NCBI RefSeq assembly: GCF_041438865.1
Contig: NZ_CP109450.1
Coordinates: forward strand, 5,706,501-5,770,500
Origin: Streptomyces sp. NBC_01471
Lineage (GTDB): Bacteria > Actinomycetota > Actinomycetes > Streptomycetales > Streptomycetaceae
Length of the DNA stretch: 64,000 bases
Direction of reading: 5' to 3'
The position numbers and the translations under genes are program-made. The notes under the pieces are model-generated. The model was given only the letters and a program-made list of their open reading frames with translations, searched no databases and had not been told where the DNA came from. Position 1 is the first letter of the stretch; every line of letters starts with the position of its first letter. Shown piece by piece: positions 33,277 to 41,134 of this stretch.

Positions 33277-33350
33277 CGCCACCGCACCGGAAATCTCGCT
33301 TCTACTGCCTCTCTCGGGTCTTTTCACTCCTATCAGCGAGGTCGATGGGC

Positions 33351-33368
33351 CATATCGGCCCGCATATG
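33351..33368. promoter_or_regulatory. candidate HTH-Mop operator, copy A
   Basis: CATATCGGCCCGCATATG has CATAT/ATATG arms and the same architecture (CATATC, three variable bases, CCGCATATG) as the site at 34559. It is 81 bases upstream of the small molybdopterin-protein gene. Confidence 0.6.
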
Positions 33369-33449
33369 TGGTTCAGCCGCTGATGCGGTGGGCATCATGG
33401 GCTCCAGGCAAGGGTGGACGCCGAGTGGCCCGCCTGGAGGGGGAACCCC

Positions 33450-33944
33450 ATGAGTGGAATCAGCGCACCGTCTCGCTCCGTCCGTGCTGCCTCCGTGGCA
33501 CCCAGAAGCCTGGTGCTCAAGGGCGAGTTGGTGCGCCCCGCGGCGCTGACGGTCGCGGATCTCCGGGCCCGGTGGGGGCAGCGCCGGGCGGAGGTGGTCT
33601 TCGACTGCGCCAAGAACGGCCCGCAGCACCACACCTTCGAAGGGCCCCTGCTGCGCGATGTCGTCGGCGACGCGCGGCCGGCCTTCGACCCGGCACGGCG
33701 CAAGGACCGCTCCCGCTTCCTGCTGGCCGTCACCGGCGGGGACGGCCACCGTACGGTGCTGTCCTGGGCCGAGATCGACGCGGACTTCGCGGACTCGCCG
33801 ATCCTGCTGGCCACCGCCATGGACGGGCGCGGCCTGGACATGGCGGGCAGCCAGCTGGTGGTCCCGTCCGACCGCTGTGGGGCCCGCTACATCAGCGCGA
33901 TCACGAGTGTCTGGGTCGGCACCTGCGCTTTTGCCGGGCTGTAG
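33450..33944 (+). CDS. small molybdopterin-binding (sulfite-oxidase-fold) protein
   Basis: The 164-residue cytoplasmic protein is a minimal version of the oxidoreductase molybdopterin-binding domain: VVFDCAKNGPQHHTFEGPLLRDVV near residue 45 and QLVVPSDRCGARYISAITSVWV near the end. The usual Cys ligand region is changed to DCAKNG, so enzymatic competence is uncertain. The ATG at 33450 has GGAGGGGG upstream. Family members are about this size in Streptomyces and lack Tat signals. It lies downstream of a candidate molybdate-regulated operator and may bind or handle the cofactor. Confidence 0.8.
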   Translation: MSGISAPSRSVRAASVAPRSLVLKGELVRPAALTVADLRARWGQRRAEVVFDCAKNGPQHHTFEGPLLRDVVGDARPAFDPARRKDRSRFLLAVTGGDGHRTVLSWAEIDADFADSPILLATAMDGRGLDMAGSQLVVPSDRCGARYISAITSVWVGTCAFAGL

Positions 33945-33947
33945 CCG

Positions 33948-33973
33948 CGGGCACGGTTCTCACCGTGCCCGCC
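33948..33973. terminator. bidirectional terminator
   Basis: GCGGGCACGG and CCGTGCCCGC form a perfect 10-bp stem with a 6-base loop between the convergent molybdopterin-protein and molbindin genes. Confidence 0.75.
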
Positions 33974-33974
33974 G

Positions 33975-34394
33975 TCACACCGTGGCGAGGGAGACCTCGG
34001 TGGACTTGATGAGTGCGATGACGGACGAGCCCGGTGCGAGACCGAGTTCGGCCGCCGACTCCTTCGTGATGGCCGCCGTCAGTTCCGCCCCCTCGACGGA
34101 GACCTTGACGCTCGCCATGGCTCCGCCCGTCGCCACGTCGGTGACCGTGCCCGGAAGCCGGTTGCGAATGCTCAGCCCGGTGACCGGGCCGGTCGCCAGG
34201 GAGATCTCGGTGGACTTGATCAGGGCCCGTACGGCGACGCCCTCGGCGATGCCCAGCTCCCGCGCGGCCTCCAGGGTGATCGCGGCGGTGACCTCCTGGC
34301 CGCCGCCGAGGTGCACCTTGACGGTCGCCATGACCGCTCCGTCGGTGACACCGGTGACGGTGCCGGGGAGCTGGTTGCGGATGCTCAGAGACAT
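33975..34394 (-). CDS. di-Mop molbindin (molybdate-binding protein)
   Basis: The 139-residue protein consists of two tandem Mop domains, each starting SIRN-LPGTVT and ending ALIKSTE(I/V)SLAT, so it arose by internal duplication. Such molbindins bind or store molybdate or tungstate in the cytoplasm as oligomers. The ATG at 34394 starts the first repeat. The gene is divergent from the second HTH-Mop regulator with 179 bases between them, and is probably under its control. Confidence 0.9.
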   Translation of the reverse strand: MSLSIRNQLPGTVTGVTDGAVMATVKVHLGGGQEVTAAITLEAARELGIAEGVAVRALIKSTEISLATGPVTGLSIRNRLPGTVTDVATGGAMASVKVSVEGAELTAAITKESAAELGLAPGSSVIALIKSTEVSLATV

Positions 34395-34503
34395 GGAGGA
34401 ACCTCGCACGCAGAGTGGGATGTCGGATTTGCGATATTACGTCCCTCTCCTGTCGTGTGCGCCCCCTGTCGATGAACGGCACTTCGGGTCTTCCTCCAAG
34501 CGT

Positions 34504-34519
34504 TATGGCATCTGCCATA
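34504..34519. promoter_or_regulatory. perfect 16-bp palindrome between molbindin and HTH-Mop genes
   Basis: TATGGCA-TC-TGCCATA lies in the divergent region, about 110 bases upstream of the molbindin start and 55 upstream of the regulator start. It differs from the CATATC sites and may be a second operator type or a second half of the control region. Confidence 0.5.
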
Positions 34520-34536
34520 TAGCTTCGCCCGATGAA

Positions 34537-34576
34537 TTGCAAATGCGAGCCAACTGGGCATATCTTTCCGCATATG
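34537..34576 (+). promoter_or_regulatory. promoter and overlapping operator copy B of the second HTH-Mop gene
   Basis: TTGCAA (34537-34542) and TATCTT (34561-34566) are spaced by 18 bases as -35 and -10 boxes; the expected transcription start coincides with the ATG at 34574, implying a leaderless mRNA. CATATCTTTCCGCATATG (34559-34576) overlaps the -10 box and the start codon, an ideal place for repression. Confidence 0.65.
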
Positions 34577-34969
34577 CAGTCCTACACGATCGGTCAGGCA
34601 GCTCGTCTGCTCGGCGTCAGCCCCGACACCGCTCGTCGTTGGGCGGATGCCGGCAGGGTCGCGACCCACCGCGACGAAGCCGGCCGCCGGCTCATCGGCG
34701 GACGCGATCTGGCCGCCTTCTCGATCGAGATCGGACAGAGCGCCGCAGGCGAGGACGATGCGTCCTACACCTCGGCGCGCAACGCCTTCCCGGGTATCGT
34801 CACCGCCGTGAAACTGGGCGACGTGGCGGCCCAGGTGGAAATCCAGGCCGGTCCGCACCGGTTGGTCTCCCTCCTCACCACGGAGGCCGTCCGGGAACTC
34901 GGCCTGGAGGTCGGCATGCAGGCCACCGCCCGCGTCAAGTCGACCAGTGTGCACATCGATCGGACCTGA
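34574..34969 (+). CDS. HTH-Mop molybdate-responsive regulator (copy 2)
   Basis: This 131-residue paralogue of the protein at 27120 shares its full length: YTIGQAARLLGVSPDTARRWADAGR as helix-turn-helix and ARNAFPGIVTAVKLGDVAAQVEIQAG plus ARVKSTSVHID as Mop domain. The start codon is part of the CATATG half of the operator and no ribosome site precedes it. It is upstream of modA in the same direction, and divergent from the molbindin gene. It is the most likely local repressor of molybdate uptake, the molbindin and itself. Confidence 0.9.
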   Translation: MQSYTIGQAARLLGVSPDTARRWADAGRVATHRDEAGRRLIGGRDLAAFSIEIGQSAAGEDDASYTSARNAFPGIVTAVKLGDVAAQVEIQAGPHRLVSLLTTEAVRELGLEVGMQATARVKSTSVHIDRT

Positions 34970-35141
34970 GCCCCGTGCCGGCTCAGCCGCCCGCTCCCGT
35001 AAGCAGCTCTCCTCCACAGCGGCGTCGCCCTTCCCCGAATCCTCGGACCCACCCGAGCCGGGAGGCCCCCCTTCGGCGTGGCTCATCCCCATCCGCTCGG
35101 GCAGCAACCGTGCCGCCCGTCCCCCAAGGAGTTCCACCCTC

Positions 35142-35951
35142 ATGTCTCGCATCTTCACCCGCCGCCGTACCGCCACCGCGATCGTGACGGCCGCCCTGCT
35201 GCTGCCCCTGGCCGCCTGTGGCGGCAAGGACGACAGCAAGAAGGACACGGGCGCCGGCGCCAAGGCCTCCGCCTCCGGTACGCCGAAGGCCGACCTGACC
35301 GTCCTCGCTGCCTCCTCGCTGACCGATGTGTTCGGCACCGCGAAGAAGGTGTACGAGAAGGAGCACCCCGGCACGAAGATCACCTACTCCTTCGCCGGCT
35401 CCCAGGAGCTGGCCACCCAGGTGAAGCAGGGCTCCCCGGCCGACGCGCTGGTCACGGCGGACACCAAGACCATGGACGGCCTGAAGTCCGACGTCGGTAC
35501 GCCGGAGATCATCGCCAAGAACCGCCTCGTCATCGTCACCGGCAAGGGCAACCCGGACAAGGTCCACAACCTGAAGGACCTCGCCAACCCCAAGCTGAAG
35601 GTCGTCCTCGCCGCACCCGAGGTGCCCGTCGGCAACTACAGCAAGAAGGTGCTGGACGCCCAGAAGATCAAGGTGAAGCCGGTCTCGCAGGAGGTGAACG
35701 TCCGCGCCGTCCTGTCCAAGGTCGAGCTGGGCGAGGCCGACGCGGGCATCGTCTACAAGACGGACGCGGCCACGGCCCCCGGCAAGGTCGTCGCGGTCGA
35801 CATCCCCGACGCGCAGAACGCCGTCGCCTCCTACCCGGCGGCGACCGTCAAGGACTCGAAGCACTCCGCGGCGGCCGCCGCGTTCGTGAAGTGGCTCGAC
35901 AGCCCGGAGGCGCAGAAGATCCTCCAGGGCGCGGGCTTCCAGAAGCCGTAA
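35142..35951 (+). CDS. modA: molybdate ABC transporter substrate-binding lipoprotein
   Basis: The 269-residue protein has a lipoprotein signal peptide with lipobox LAAC (Cys26) followed by a Lys/Ser-rich linker. The mature part is a ModA-type periplasmic-binding fold: LTVLAASSLTDVF near the start, YSFAGSQELATQVKQG, and NVRAVLSKVELGEADAGIVYKTDA. AAGGAG lies 10 bases upstream of the ATG at 35142; in-frame sequence further upstream looks non-coding. It captures molybdate at the outer membrane face for the fused transporter encoded next. Confidence 0.95.
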   Translation: MSRIFTRRRTATAIVTAALLLPLAACGGKDDSKKDTGAGAKASASGTPKADLTVLAASSLTDVFGTAKKVYEKEHPGTKITYSFAGSQELATQVKQGSPADALVTADTKTMDGLKSDVGTPEIIAKNRLVIVTGKGNPDKVHNLKDLANPKLKVVLAAPEVPVGNYSKKVLDAQKIKVKPVSQEVNVRAVLSKVELGEADAGIVYKTDAATAPGKVVAVDIPDAQNAVASYPAATVKDSKHSAAAAAFVKWLDSPEAQKILQGAGFQKP

Positions 35952-35964
35952 CAGGCCCAACTCC

Positions 35965-36014
35965 CCCGTACGGGGCTGTTCTTTCCGTGCTGACGGTGGA
36001 CAGCCCCGTACGGG
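35965..36014 (+). terminator. long hairpin between modA and modBC
   Basis: CCCGTACGGGGCTGT pairs perfectly over 15 bp with ACAGCCCCGTACGGG around a 20-base loop. It lies inside the operon, so it may act as a partial terminator or 3' stabiliser that keeps the binding protein more abundant than the transporter. Confidence 0.6.
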
Positions 36015-36092
36015 TTCGCCCTGTACGGACCCGCGGCCACGGCTCCGGCACTCAGGTCGCCGGTGTCCGGCATCCCGATCACAGGAACCCCG

Positions 36093-38096
36093 ATGAGAAG
36101 CACCCGCGCCCGTACACCGCGCACCCGGACCCCCTTCGCCCTCGGGGTGCCCGCGCTGATCGCGATCGCGTTCCTGCTGATGCCGCTGATCGGCATCCTG
36201 GCCCGCACCTCGTGGGGTGAGCTCGGGACACATCTGACCAGCCCGGACACGACTGAGGCGCTGCGGCTCTCCCTGCTGGTCTCCTTCTGGGCCCTGGGTC
36301 TTTCGCTGCTCCTCGGGGTGCCGCTGGCCTGGCTGCTCGCGCGGGTCGACTTCCCCGGCAAGACCCTCGTACGCTCCCTCGTCCTGCTGCCGATGGTGCT
36401 GCCGCCCACCGTCGGGGGTGTGGCGCTGCTCCTCGGGTTCGGGCGCCGGGGGCTGCTCGGGCCCTTCCTGGAGGACAACTTCGGCATCGTCCTGCCCTTC
36501 CACACCTCCGGAGCGGTGGTCGCGGCGACCTTCGTGGCGATGCCGTTCCTGGTCATCAGCCTGGAGGGCACGCTCGCCGGGCTGCGCCCCCGCTACGAGG
36601 AGACCGCGGCCTCGCTCGGGGCCTCGCCGGTCCGGGTGTTCTGCACCGTCACCCTGCCCATGGTCGCGCCGGGTCTTGCCGCGGGCGCCGCGCTGACCTG
36701 GGCGCGTGCACTCGGTGAGTTCGGGGCCACCATCACCTTCGCCGGAAACCTGCCCGGCACCACCCAGACGCTGCCGCTCCAGGTCTATCTGCTGCTCCAG
36801 GACTCGCCCGAGGCCGCGACCTCCGTCTCGCTCCTGCTGCTCGTCATCGCGATGGCGGTCCTGATCGCCCTGCGCGGGCGCTGGACCGGCGGGACGTCCG
36901 AGCGCACCGCGAAACCGGCGTTCGCGGCCGACGACACGGACGACACCGACCAGCCGCTCCCCGGCTTCGGACCGGGCGGTACCGCGACCGTCGGCGCACC
37001 GGGCACGGACGGGTCCGGCGCCACGGGGGCGCCCGATGCTCCCGCTCCGGCCCCGCAGGAACGCTGGCCGCTGCACGCGGTGGTCACCGGCTTCAACGAA
37101 CTGACCCTCGACGCGGAGCCGGGCACCACCATCGCGGTCGTCGGCCCCAACGGGGCGGGCAAGACAACCCTGTTGCGCGCCCTGCTCGGGCTGACCCCGC
37201 GGGCCCGGGCGGAGCTGCGGCTGGGTGACATCGACGTCGGCCCGCTGCCGCCGCACCGCAGGGGAGTGGCCTGGGTCCCGCAGGACGGGGCGCTCTTCCC
37301 GCACCTGAGCGCGCTCACCAACACCGCCTACGGGCTGCGGTCGCGCCGGGTGCCGCGTGCCGAGGCGCGCCGGGAGGCTTCCCTGTGGCTGGAGCGGCTC
37401 GGCGTCGGCCACCTCGCCGCCCGCAAGCCCTCGCAGCTCTCCGGCGGCCAGGCCCAGCGCGTCGCGCTCGCCAGGGCGCTCGCCGCCCGCCCCCGGCTGC
37501 TGCTTCTCGACGAACCTCTCGCCGCGCTCGACCAGACCACCCGGGCCCACGTGCGGCACACCCTGCGCACGCATCTCAGCGGCTTCGCCGGTGTCTGCCT
37601 GATCGTCACGCACGACCCGGTCGAGGCGGTCTCGCTGGCCGACCGGGTCCTCGTGCTGGACGACGGCCGCACCCTCCAGGACGCCCCGCCCGCCGAGGTC
37701 ACCCTGCACCCGCGGTCGCCGTGGGTGGCCCGGATGCTCGGCCGCAACGCCTGGACCGGGACCGGGTCCGGGGACGGCCTCACCCTCACGGGCGGCGGGC
37801 ACCTCGTCGTCGCCGACGGGCCCGGCGAGGGCGTCAGGGCGCTGGCGATCATCGCGCCCGAAGCCGTCTCCGTACACCGGGACAGGCCGTCGGGCAGCCC
37901 GCGCAACATCTGGCCCGGCACCGTACGGGAGATCACGTCGGCGGGCAGCAGGCTCCGTGTCCTCATCACCTCGCCCGAGGCGCCCGACCTGGTCGCGGAG
38001 ATCACTCCGCAGGCCGCACTCGAACTCGGCCTCGCTGACGGCGTACCGGTGTGGACCAGCATCAAGGCCACCGAGATCACCCTGGTCGAGGTCTAG
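36093..38096 (+). CDS. modBC: molybdate transporter, fused permease and ATPase
   Basis: The 667-residue protein fuses ModB and ModC. Residues about 15-260 form a permease with about five to six helices and the EAA-like loop EETAASLGASPVRVFCTVTLP. After an acidic Gly/Pro linker comes the ABC ATPase: Walker A GPNGAGKTT, signature LSGGQAQRVALARALA, Walker B LLLLDEPLAALD. A C-terminal Mop/TOBE domain (about 600-667, ending SIKATEITLVEV) may sense cytoplasmic molybdate and inhibit transport. The ATG at 36093 has AGGAA upstream; a GTG 30 bases earlier is an alternative. Fusion of the two subunits is known in actinobacteria. Confidence 0.94.
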   Translation: MRSTRARTPRTRTPFALGVPALIAIAFLLMPLIGILARTSWGELGTHLTSPDTTEALRLSLLVSFWALGLSLLLGVPLAWLLARVDFPGKTLVRSLVLLPMVLPPTVGGVALLLGFGRRGLLGPFLEDNFGIVLPFHTSGAVVAATFVAMPFLVISLEGTLAGLRPRYEETAASLGASPVRVFCTVTLPMVAPGLAAGAALTWARALGEFGATITFAGNLPGTTQTLPLQVYLLLQDSPEAATSVSLLLLVIAMAVLIALRGRWTGGTSERTAKPAFAADDTDDTDQPLPGFGPGGTATVGAPGTDGSGATGAPDAPAPAPQERWPLHAVVTGFNELTLDAEPGTTIAVVGPNGAGKTTLLRALLGLTPRARAELRLGDIDVGPLPPHRRGVAWVPQDGALFPHLSALTNTAYGLRSRRVPRAEARREASLWLERLGVGHLAARKPSQLSGGQAQRVALARALAARPRLLLLDEPLAALDQTTRAHVRHTLRTHLSGFAGVCLIVTHDPVEAVSLADRVLVLDDGRTLQDAPPAEVTLHPRSPWVARMLGRNAWTGTGSGDGLTLTGGGHLVVADGPGEGVRALAIIAPEAVSVHRDRPSGSPRNIWPGTVREITSAGSRLRVLITSPEAPDLVAEITPQAALELGLADGVPVWTSIKATEITLVEV

Positions 38097-38140
38097 GACC
38101 TCCCGAACCGCCTCCTCCCTCCGCCCGCAGTCCCGTCCCG

Positions 38141-38168
38141 ACCCGACCCCGCCCCGGCGGGGTCGGGT
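38141..38168 (+). terminator. mod operon terminator
   Basis: ACCCGACCCCG and CGGGGTCGGGT form a perfect 11-bp stem with a 6-base loop, 44 bases after the modBC stop, followed by a short T-containing stretch. Confidence 0.75.
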
Positions 38169-38176
38169 GCTTTCCG

Positions 38177-38207
38177 CTGTCTGTCTGTCTGCCTGTCTGT
38201 CCGCCTG
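38177..38207. repeat. CTGT tetranucleotide repeat
   Basis: Five CTGT units with one CTGC interruption, then degenerate copies, lie just past the mod terminator. The repeat is non-coding and potentially length-variable. Confidence 0.75.
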
Positions 38208-38261
38208 CTGCCCCGGCGGATGCTCCTGACCGGACGTGCCGGTGGCCGGACGCCCCAGCGA

Positions 38262-38305
38262 TTGACATAGTCGGCACTATCCGAATAACGTTGTCTATAC
38301 GAAAG
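38262..38305 (+). promoter_or_regulatory. promoter/operator block of the small membrane-protein gene
   Basis: TTGACA (38262-38267), an 18-base spacer and TAACGT (38286-38291) form a good vegetative promoter. The block from 38261 to 38305 matches the block at 39002-39046 at 31 of 45 positions without gaps, including both CTAT elements, so both genes probably answer to the same TetR protein. Confidence 0.65.
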
Positions 38306-38446
38306 CGGATGAGCCGGACCCGCGGCACTTGGCCGGGCGCCGGTTCGCACGGGTTTCGCCGGTCCCCTGCGCGTTCTGCGGCGCGGCTGTCCGCTCGGCC
38401 GTTACCGGTCTCCACACCTCTCTCGGGCATCTCTCGGAGTGAAGAA

Positions 38447-38833
38447 ATGACGTCCTCATCGAAAGTCATCCGCTACGTGCTCGGCGGCCTGCTGATCGGC
38501 GGGTTCTGGTACCTCAACCGCGGCAGGCCGGTGTGGGAGGAGGCGCTGCGTACCATCGCTGTCTTCGCCGTGGTGATGTTCCTGCTCAAGTCCCGGCTCA
38601 AGCGTCAGTCCGTCGAGGTGCACCTGGTGCCCCTGGTCGCGTCGAAGGCCGTCCTGGTCGTGATCGCGGCCGTGGTCGAGGATCAGCTCAAGGATTCGAT
38701 CGGCAACCCCTCGCTCGTCGTCGCGATCGGACTCGGGCTCGCCGTGATGCTGCTCGGCCCGCTGGGTGACAGGCGTTTCTTCACCTCGACGGCAGCGCCC
38801 GCGGCCGCACACCCCATGCCGCACGCCCGGTAG
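38447..38833 (+). CDS. small membrane protein, probable TetR target
   Basis: The 128-residue protein has three to four hydrophobic segments (about residues 8-22, 32-47, 64-80, 90-106) and ends in an Ala/His/Pro tail. GGAG lies 8 bases before the ATG at 38447; a longer in-frame start at 38309 would add about 46 Arg/Ser/Pro-rich residues and lies nearer the promoter. No characterised family is recognised. The long 5' leader (about 148 bases) is unusual. Its promoter is a near copy of that of the TetR gene downstream, so the two are likely co-regulated. Confidence 0.75.
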   Translation: MTSSSKVIRYVLGGLLIGGFWYLNRGRPVWEEALRTIAVFAVVMFLLKSRLKRQSVEVHLVPLVASKAVLVVIAAVVEDQLKDSIGNPSLVVAIGLGLAVMLLGPLGDRRFFTSTAAPAAAHPMPHAR

Positions 38834-39002
38834 CCGCGCCTGCCGTTGCGCGGGCGCGCAACGGACCGAACCCGCGCACGGAATCGCGCCATTGGTTCCG
38901 CGGTGCGGACCGCGCGCCCGGCGAGCCGGCTTCCACGGCGACTTGATCGCGGACGGGGTCTGGTGTCGCAGGGGACCGTGTACCTGGCCGCCCGTAAGGC
39001 AA

Positions 39003-39046
39003 TTGACGTAATTCGTGCTATTTCGATAAAGTTCGCTATATGAAAG
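39003..39046 (+). promoter_or_regulatory. promoter/operator block of the TetR gene, leaderless
   Basis: TTGACG (39003-39008) and TAAAGT (39027-39032) are separated by 18 bases; the predicted transcription start falls on the ATG at 39040. No ribosome site exists. The similarity to the block at 38261-38305 suggests autoregulation. Confidence 0.65.
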
Positions 39047-39687
39047 ATGACGAGTCACGTCCACGGCGCCTGACCCGGGCGGAGACCAAGGCACGCACCC
39101 GGGCCCTTCTTCTGGAGGCCGCCGCGCAGGTGTTCGCCCGCAAGGGCTTCGCGGGAGCGTCCGTCGACGACATCGCGGAGAGTGCCGGGTTCTCCACCGG
39201 CGCTCTGTACTCGAACTTCGCCGGCAAGGACGAGTTGTTCGTCGAGCTCCTCTCGAAGCGGAGCGGCAGCCGTCTCGCCGAGGCCGCCGCGATCGTGTCC
39301 GATCGGAGCGGCAGCATCGAGGACGCCCAGGCGTTGCTGTCCCGCTTGCTGGTCGACGTCGCGGGCGAGGACATGGATCTCGCCCCGCTGCAGGCGGAGT
39401 TCTGGCTGTACGCGATCCGCCGTCCCGAGTTCCAGGAGCGCATGGCCTCGCAGTTCCGTGCCAACCGGGACGCGCTGACCACCGTGCTGGCCGACCGGGC
39501 AAAGGCGCGGGGCCAGTCCGGCGAGGTCCCGTTCGACGGCGTCGCCACGGTCGTGATGGCGCTGTTCCAAGGACTTGTCCAGCTCCGCCGGATGGATCCG
39601 GAGCTGGTTCCCGAAAACCTCTACGGCGACGCCGTCCACTGGCTGTTCAGCGGAATCAGCGCAGCGCACCAGGTGAAGAAGGACTGA
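39040..39687 (+). CDS. TetR-family regulator
   Basis: The 215-residue protein starts with a basic arm and a TetR helix-turn-helix (residues about 12-60: GASVDDIAESAGFSTGALYSNFAGKDELFVELL). The C-terminal half is a helical ligand domain of the TetR_C type. It is predicted to be made from a leaderless mRNA. A matching promoter block upstream of the membrane-protein gene makes that gene its best target candidate. The lipoprotein gene starts 25 bases downstream in the same direction and may be co-transcribed. Confidence 0.9.
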   Translation: MKDDESRPRRLTRAETKARTRALLLEAAAQVFARKGFAGASVDDIAESAGFSTGALYSNFAGKDELFVELLSKRSGSRLAEAAAIVSDRSGSIEDAQALLSRLLVDVAGEDMDLAPLQAEFWLYAIRRPEFQERMASQFRANRDALTTVLADRAKARGQSGEVPFDGVATVVMALFQGLVQLRRMDPELVPENLYGDAVHWLFSGISAAHQVKKD

Positions 39688-39712
39688 CGCCGGTCACCAG
39701 AAGGAGCACGCA

Positions 39713-41059
39713 GTGCAGCACACACCCGCGGCGACGACACGCACCGGCACCGGCCGTCGGTACGGCCCGCTCCTCCGGCTGACAGCCGCACTCGTCGCCG
39801 TCGGGCTGTCCGCCCTCGGATGCACCTCGTCCAGAACCCCGTCCAGGAACCCGTCCGGAACATCGGGCGCGCCGTCCACCGCGCCGAACGCCCCGACCGC
39901 GGACGGCGGCATCCGGCCACTGACGGACCCCGCGTCGAAGGACAAGGGCGTCTACTACTCGGACCCCTACCCCATCCACCGGGCCGCGCGTTATCGCGGT
40001 ACCGGCAGCCAGTACTTCTCCGGAACCACCAAGTCGCTCCTCGACTGCCCGACCGGCACCACCGCCCGCTGCACGGCCGGGAAGAAGGTCAGGGTGACGG
40101 CGGGTCCCGCCCTGACCCAGGCGGCCAAGCGGTACGGATCCCGGACGACGGTCGTCGACAACACCAACATCTACCAGCTGGATTCCGGCGCCTGGGAGAT
40201 GGCGGCGACCATGTACGTGAAGAACCCCGCCCACCCCCGAGCCGCCCCGTGGACCGTGGTGGTCCACGCGCACGCCCGGCACCCGGCACCCTCCGACGTC
40301 CCGACGACGTGGGTCGCCGACACCCTGCTGGCCGGATCCTTCGCGCATCCGGAGAAGGCCAACTACGACGGGAAGTACGTCGAGGACGGCGGAAAGCTGT
40401 ACCTCATCTACAGCAGGATGCTCACCGCATCGCCCCTGCACGACGGGATCGTGGCGCAGCGGATGACATCTCCCTCCCGCCCCGCATCCTCCGGATCCAC
40501 GCTGCTCCTGGGCCCGGAGGACGCGAACGGCGGGTACGGCTCGGAGTACTTCTTCGGCCTGGACCAGCCCAAGAAGTTCAAGCTCATCGAGACGGGCAAC
40601 ATCACCAGGATCGACGGAAAATACGTGATGGCCTACTCGACCGGGGCGTTCAACGAGCGCGACTACAAGTCCGGACTGGCGTGGTCCGACACCCTGATAC
40701 CGCCGCACGGCTCCTCGTACCGCAGGATCCTCGGCAAGGACACGGCCGGAGTGTGGGGAAAGCCGGGAGGCACGGACGTGGACTATCTCCTGCAGACCCA
40801 GGAGAAGGCGTGGCCGGACTACGTGGCCGACCGTGTCGTCGCACCGGGCGTGCCCTCCGTCGTCGACAACGGCGGGAAGTGGTACCTGTACTTCGCCGGA
40901 TACCTGCCGACGGACGCCCCGCTCGTGTCCGGCGGACGCCTCGACGCGAGCCACCGGCGCCCGTACGTGATGCCGCTGAAGGTGGACATCCCCGGCGGCA
41001 CCAGCGTGCGGCAGGCGTCCGACGCGGAACTGGCCCGCTGGGTGACGCGGGCCCCCTGA
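39713..41059 (+). CDS. beta-propeller lipoprotein, GH43-like
   Basis: The 448-residue protein starts at a GTG with AAGGAG 6 bases upstream. A signal peptide ends in a lipobox LSALGC (Cys about 37), followed by a Ser/Thr/Pro linker. The mature part has repeated beta-strand signatures, such as YYSDPYPIHRAARY, YVEDGGKLYLIYSRML, NITRIDGKYVMAYSTGAF and VVDNGGKWYLYFAGY, that resemble five-bladed glycosidase propellers of the GH43/GH68 kind. Several acidic residues at strand starts could be catalytic, but I cannot assign them. A cell-surface glycan-binding or glycan-cleaving role is plausible, not proven. Confidence 0.78.
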   Translation: MQHTPAATTRTGTGRRYGPLLRLTAALVAVGLSALGCTSSRTPSRNPSGTSGAPSTAPNAPTADGGIRPLTDPASKDKGVYYSDPYPIHRAARYRGTGSQYFSGTTKSLLDCPTGTTARCTAGKKVRVTAGPALTQAAKRYGSRTTVVDNTNIYQLDSGAWEMAATMYVKNPAHPRAAPWTVVVHAHARHPAPSDVPTTWVADTLLAGSFAHPEKANYDGKYVEDGGKLYLIYSRMLTASPLHDGIVAQRMTSPSRPASSGSTLLLGPEDANGGYGSEYFFGLDQPKKFKLIETGNITRIDGKYVMAYSTGAFNERDYKSGLAWSDTLIPPHGSSYRRILGKDTAGVWGKPGGTDVDYLLQTQEKAWPDYVADRVVAPGVPSVVDNGGKWYLYFAGYLPTDAPLVSGGRLDASHRRPYVMPLKVDIPGGTSVRQASDAELARWVTRAP

Positions 41060-41134
41060 CCGCGGGGAGCCGGTGGTGACCGGCCTCACCCGGCCGGGAG
41101 CGGAGGCCGGGGGCGAGGCCGGTTAGCATCCCCT

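Larger units (their letters stand above)
38097..38446. other. intergenic region with terminator, CTGT repeat and promoter
   Basis: The 350 bases contain the mod terminator, a tetranucleotide repeat and the promoter of the next gene, listed separately. No gene is evident. Confidence 0.5.

Noticed and set aside
30220..33327. Long leftward frame opposite the molybdenum hydroxylase
   Set aside because: It is an antisense shadow of a gene with all expected cysteine and molybdopterin motifs.
33450..33944. Exported sulfite oxidase/MsrP catalytic subunit
   Set aside because: No Tat signal or heme domain is present and the protein is about half the usual length, so only the cofactor-binding fold is claimed.
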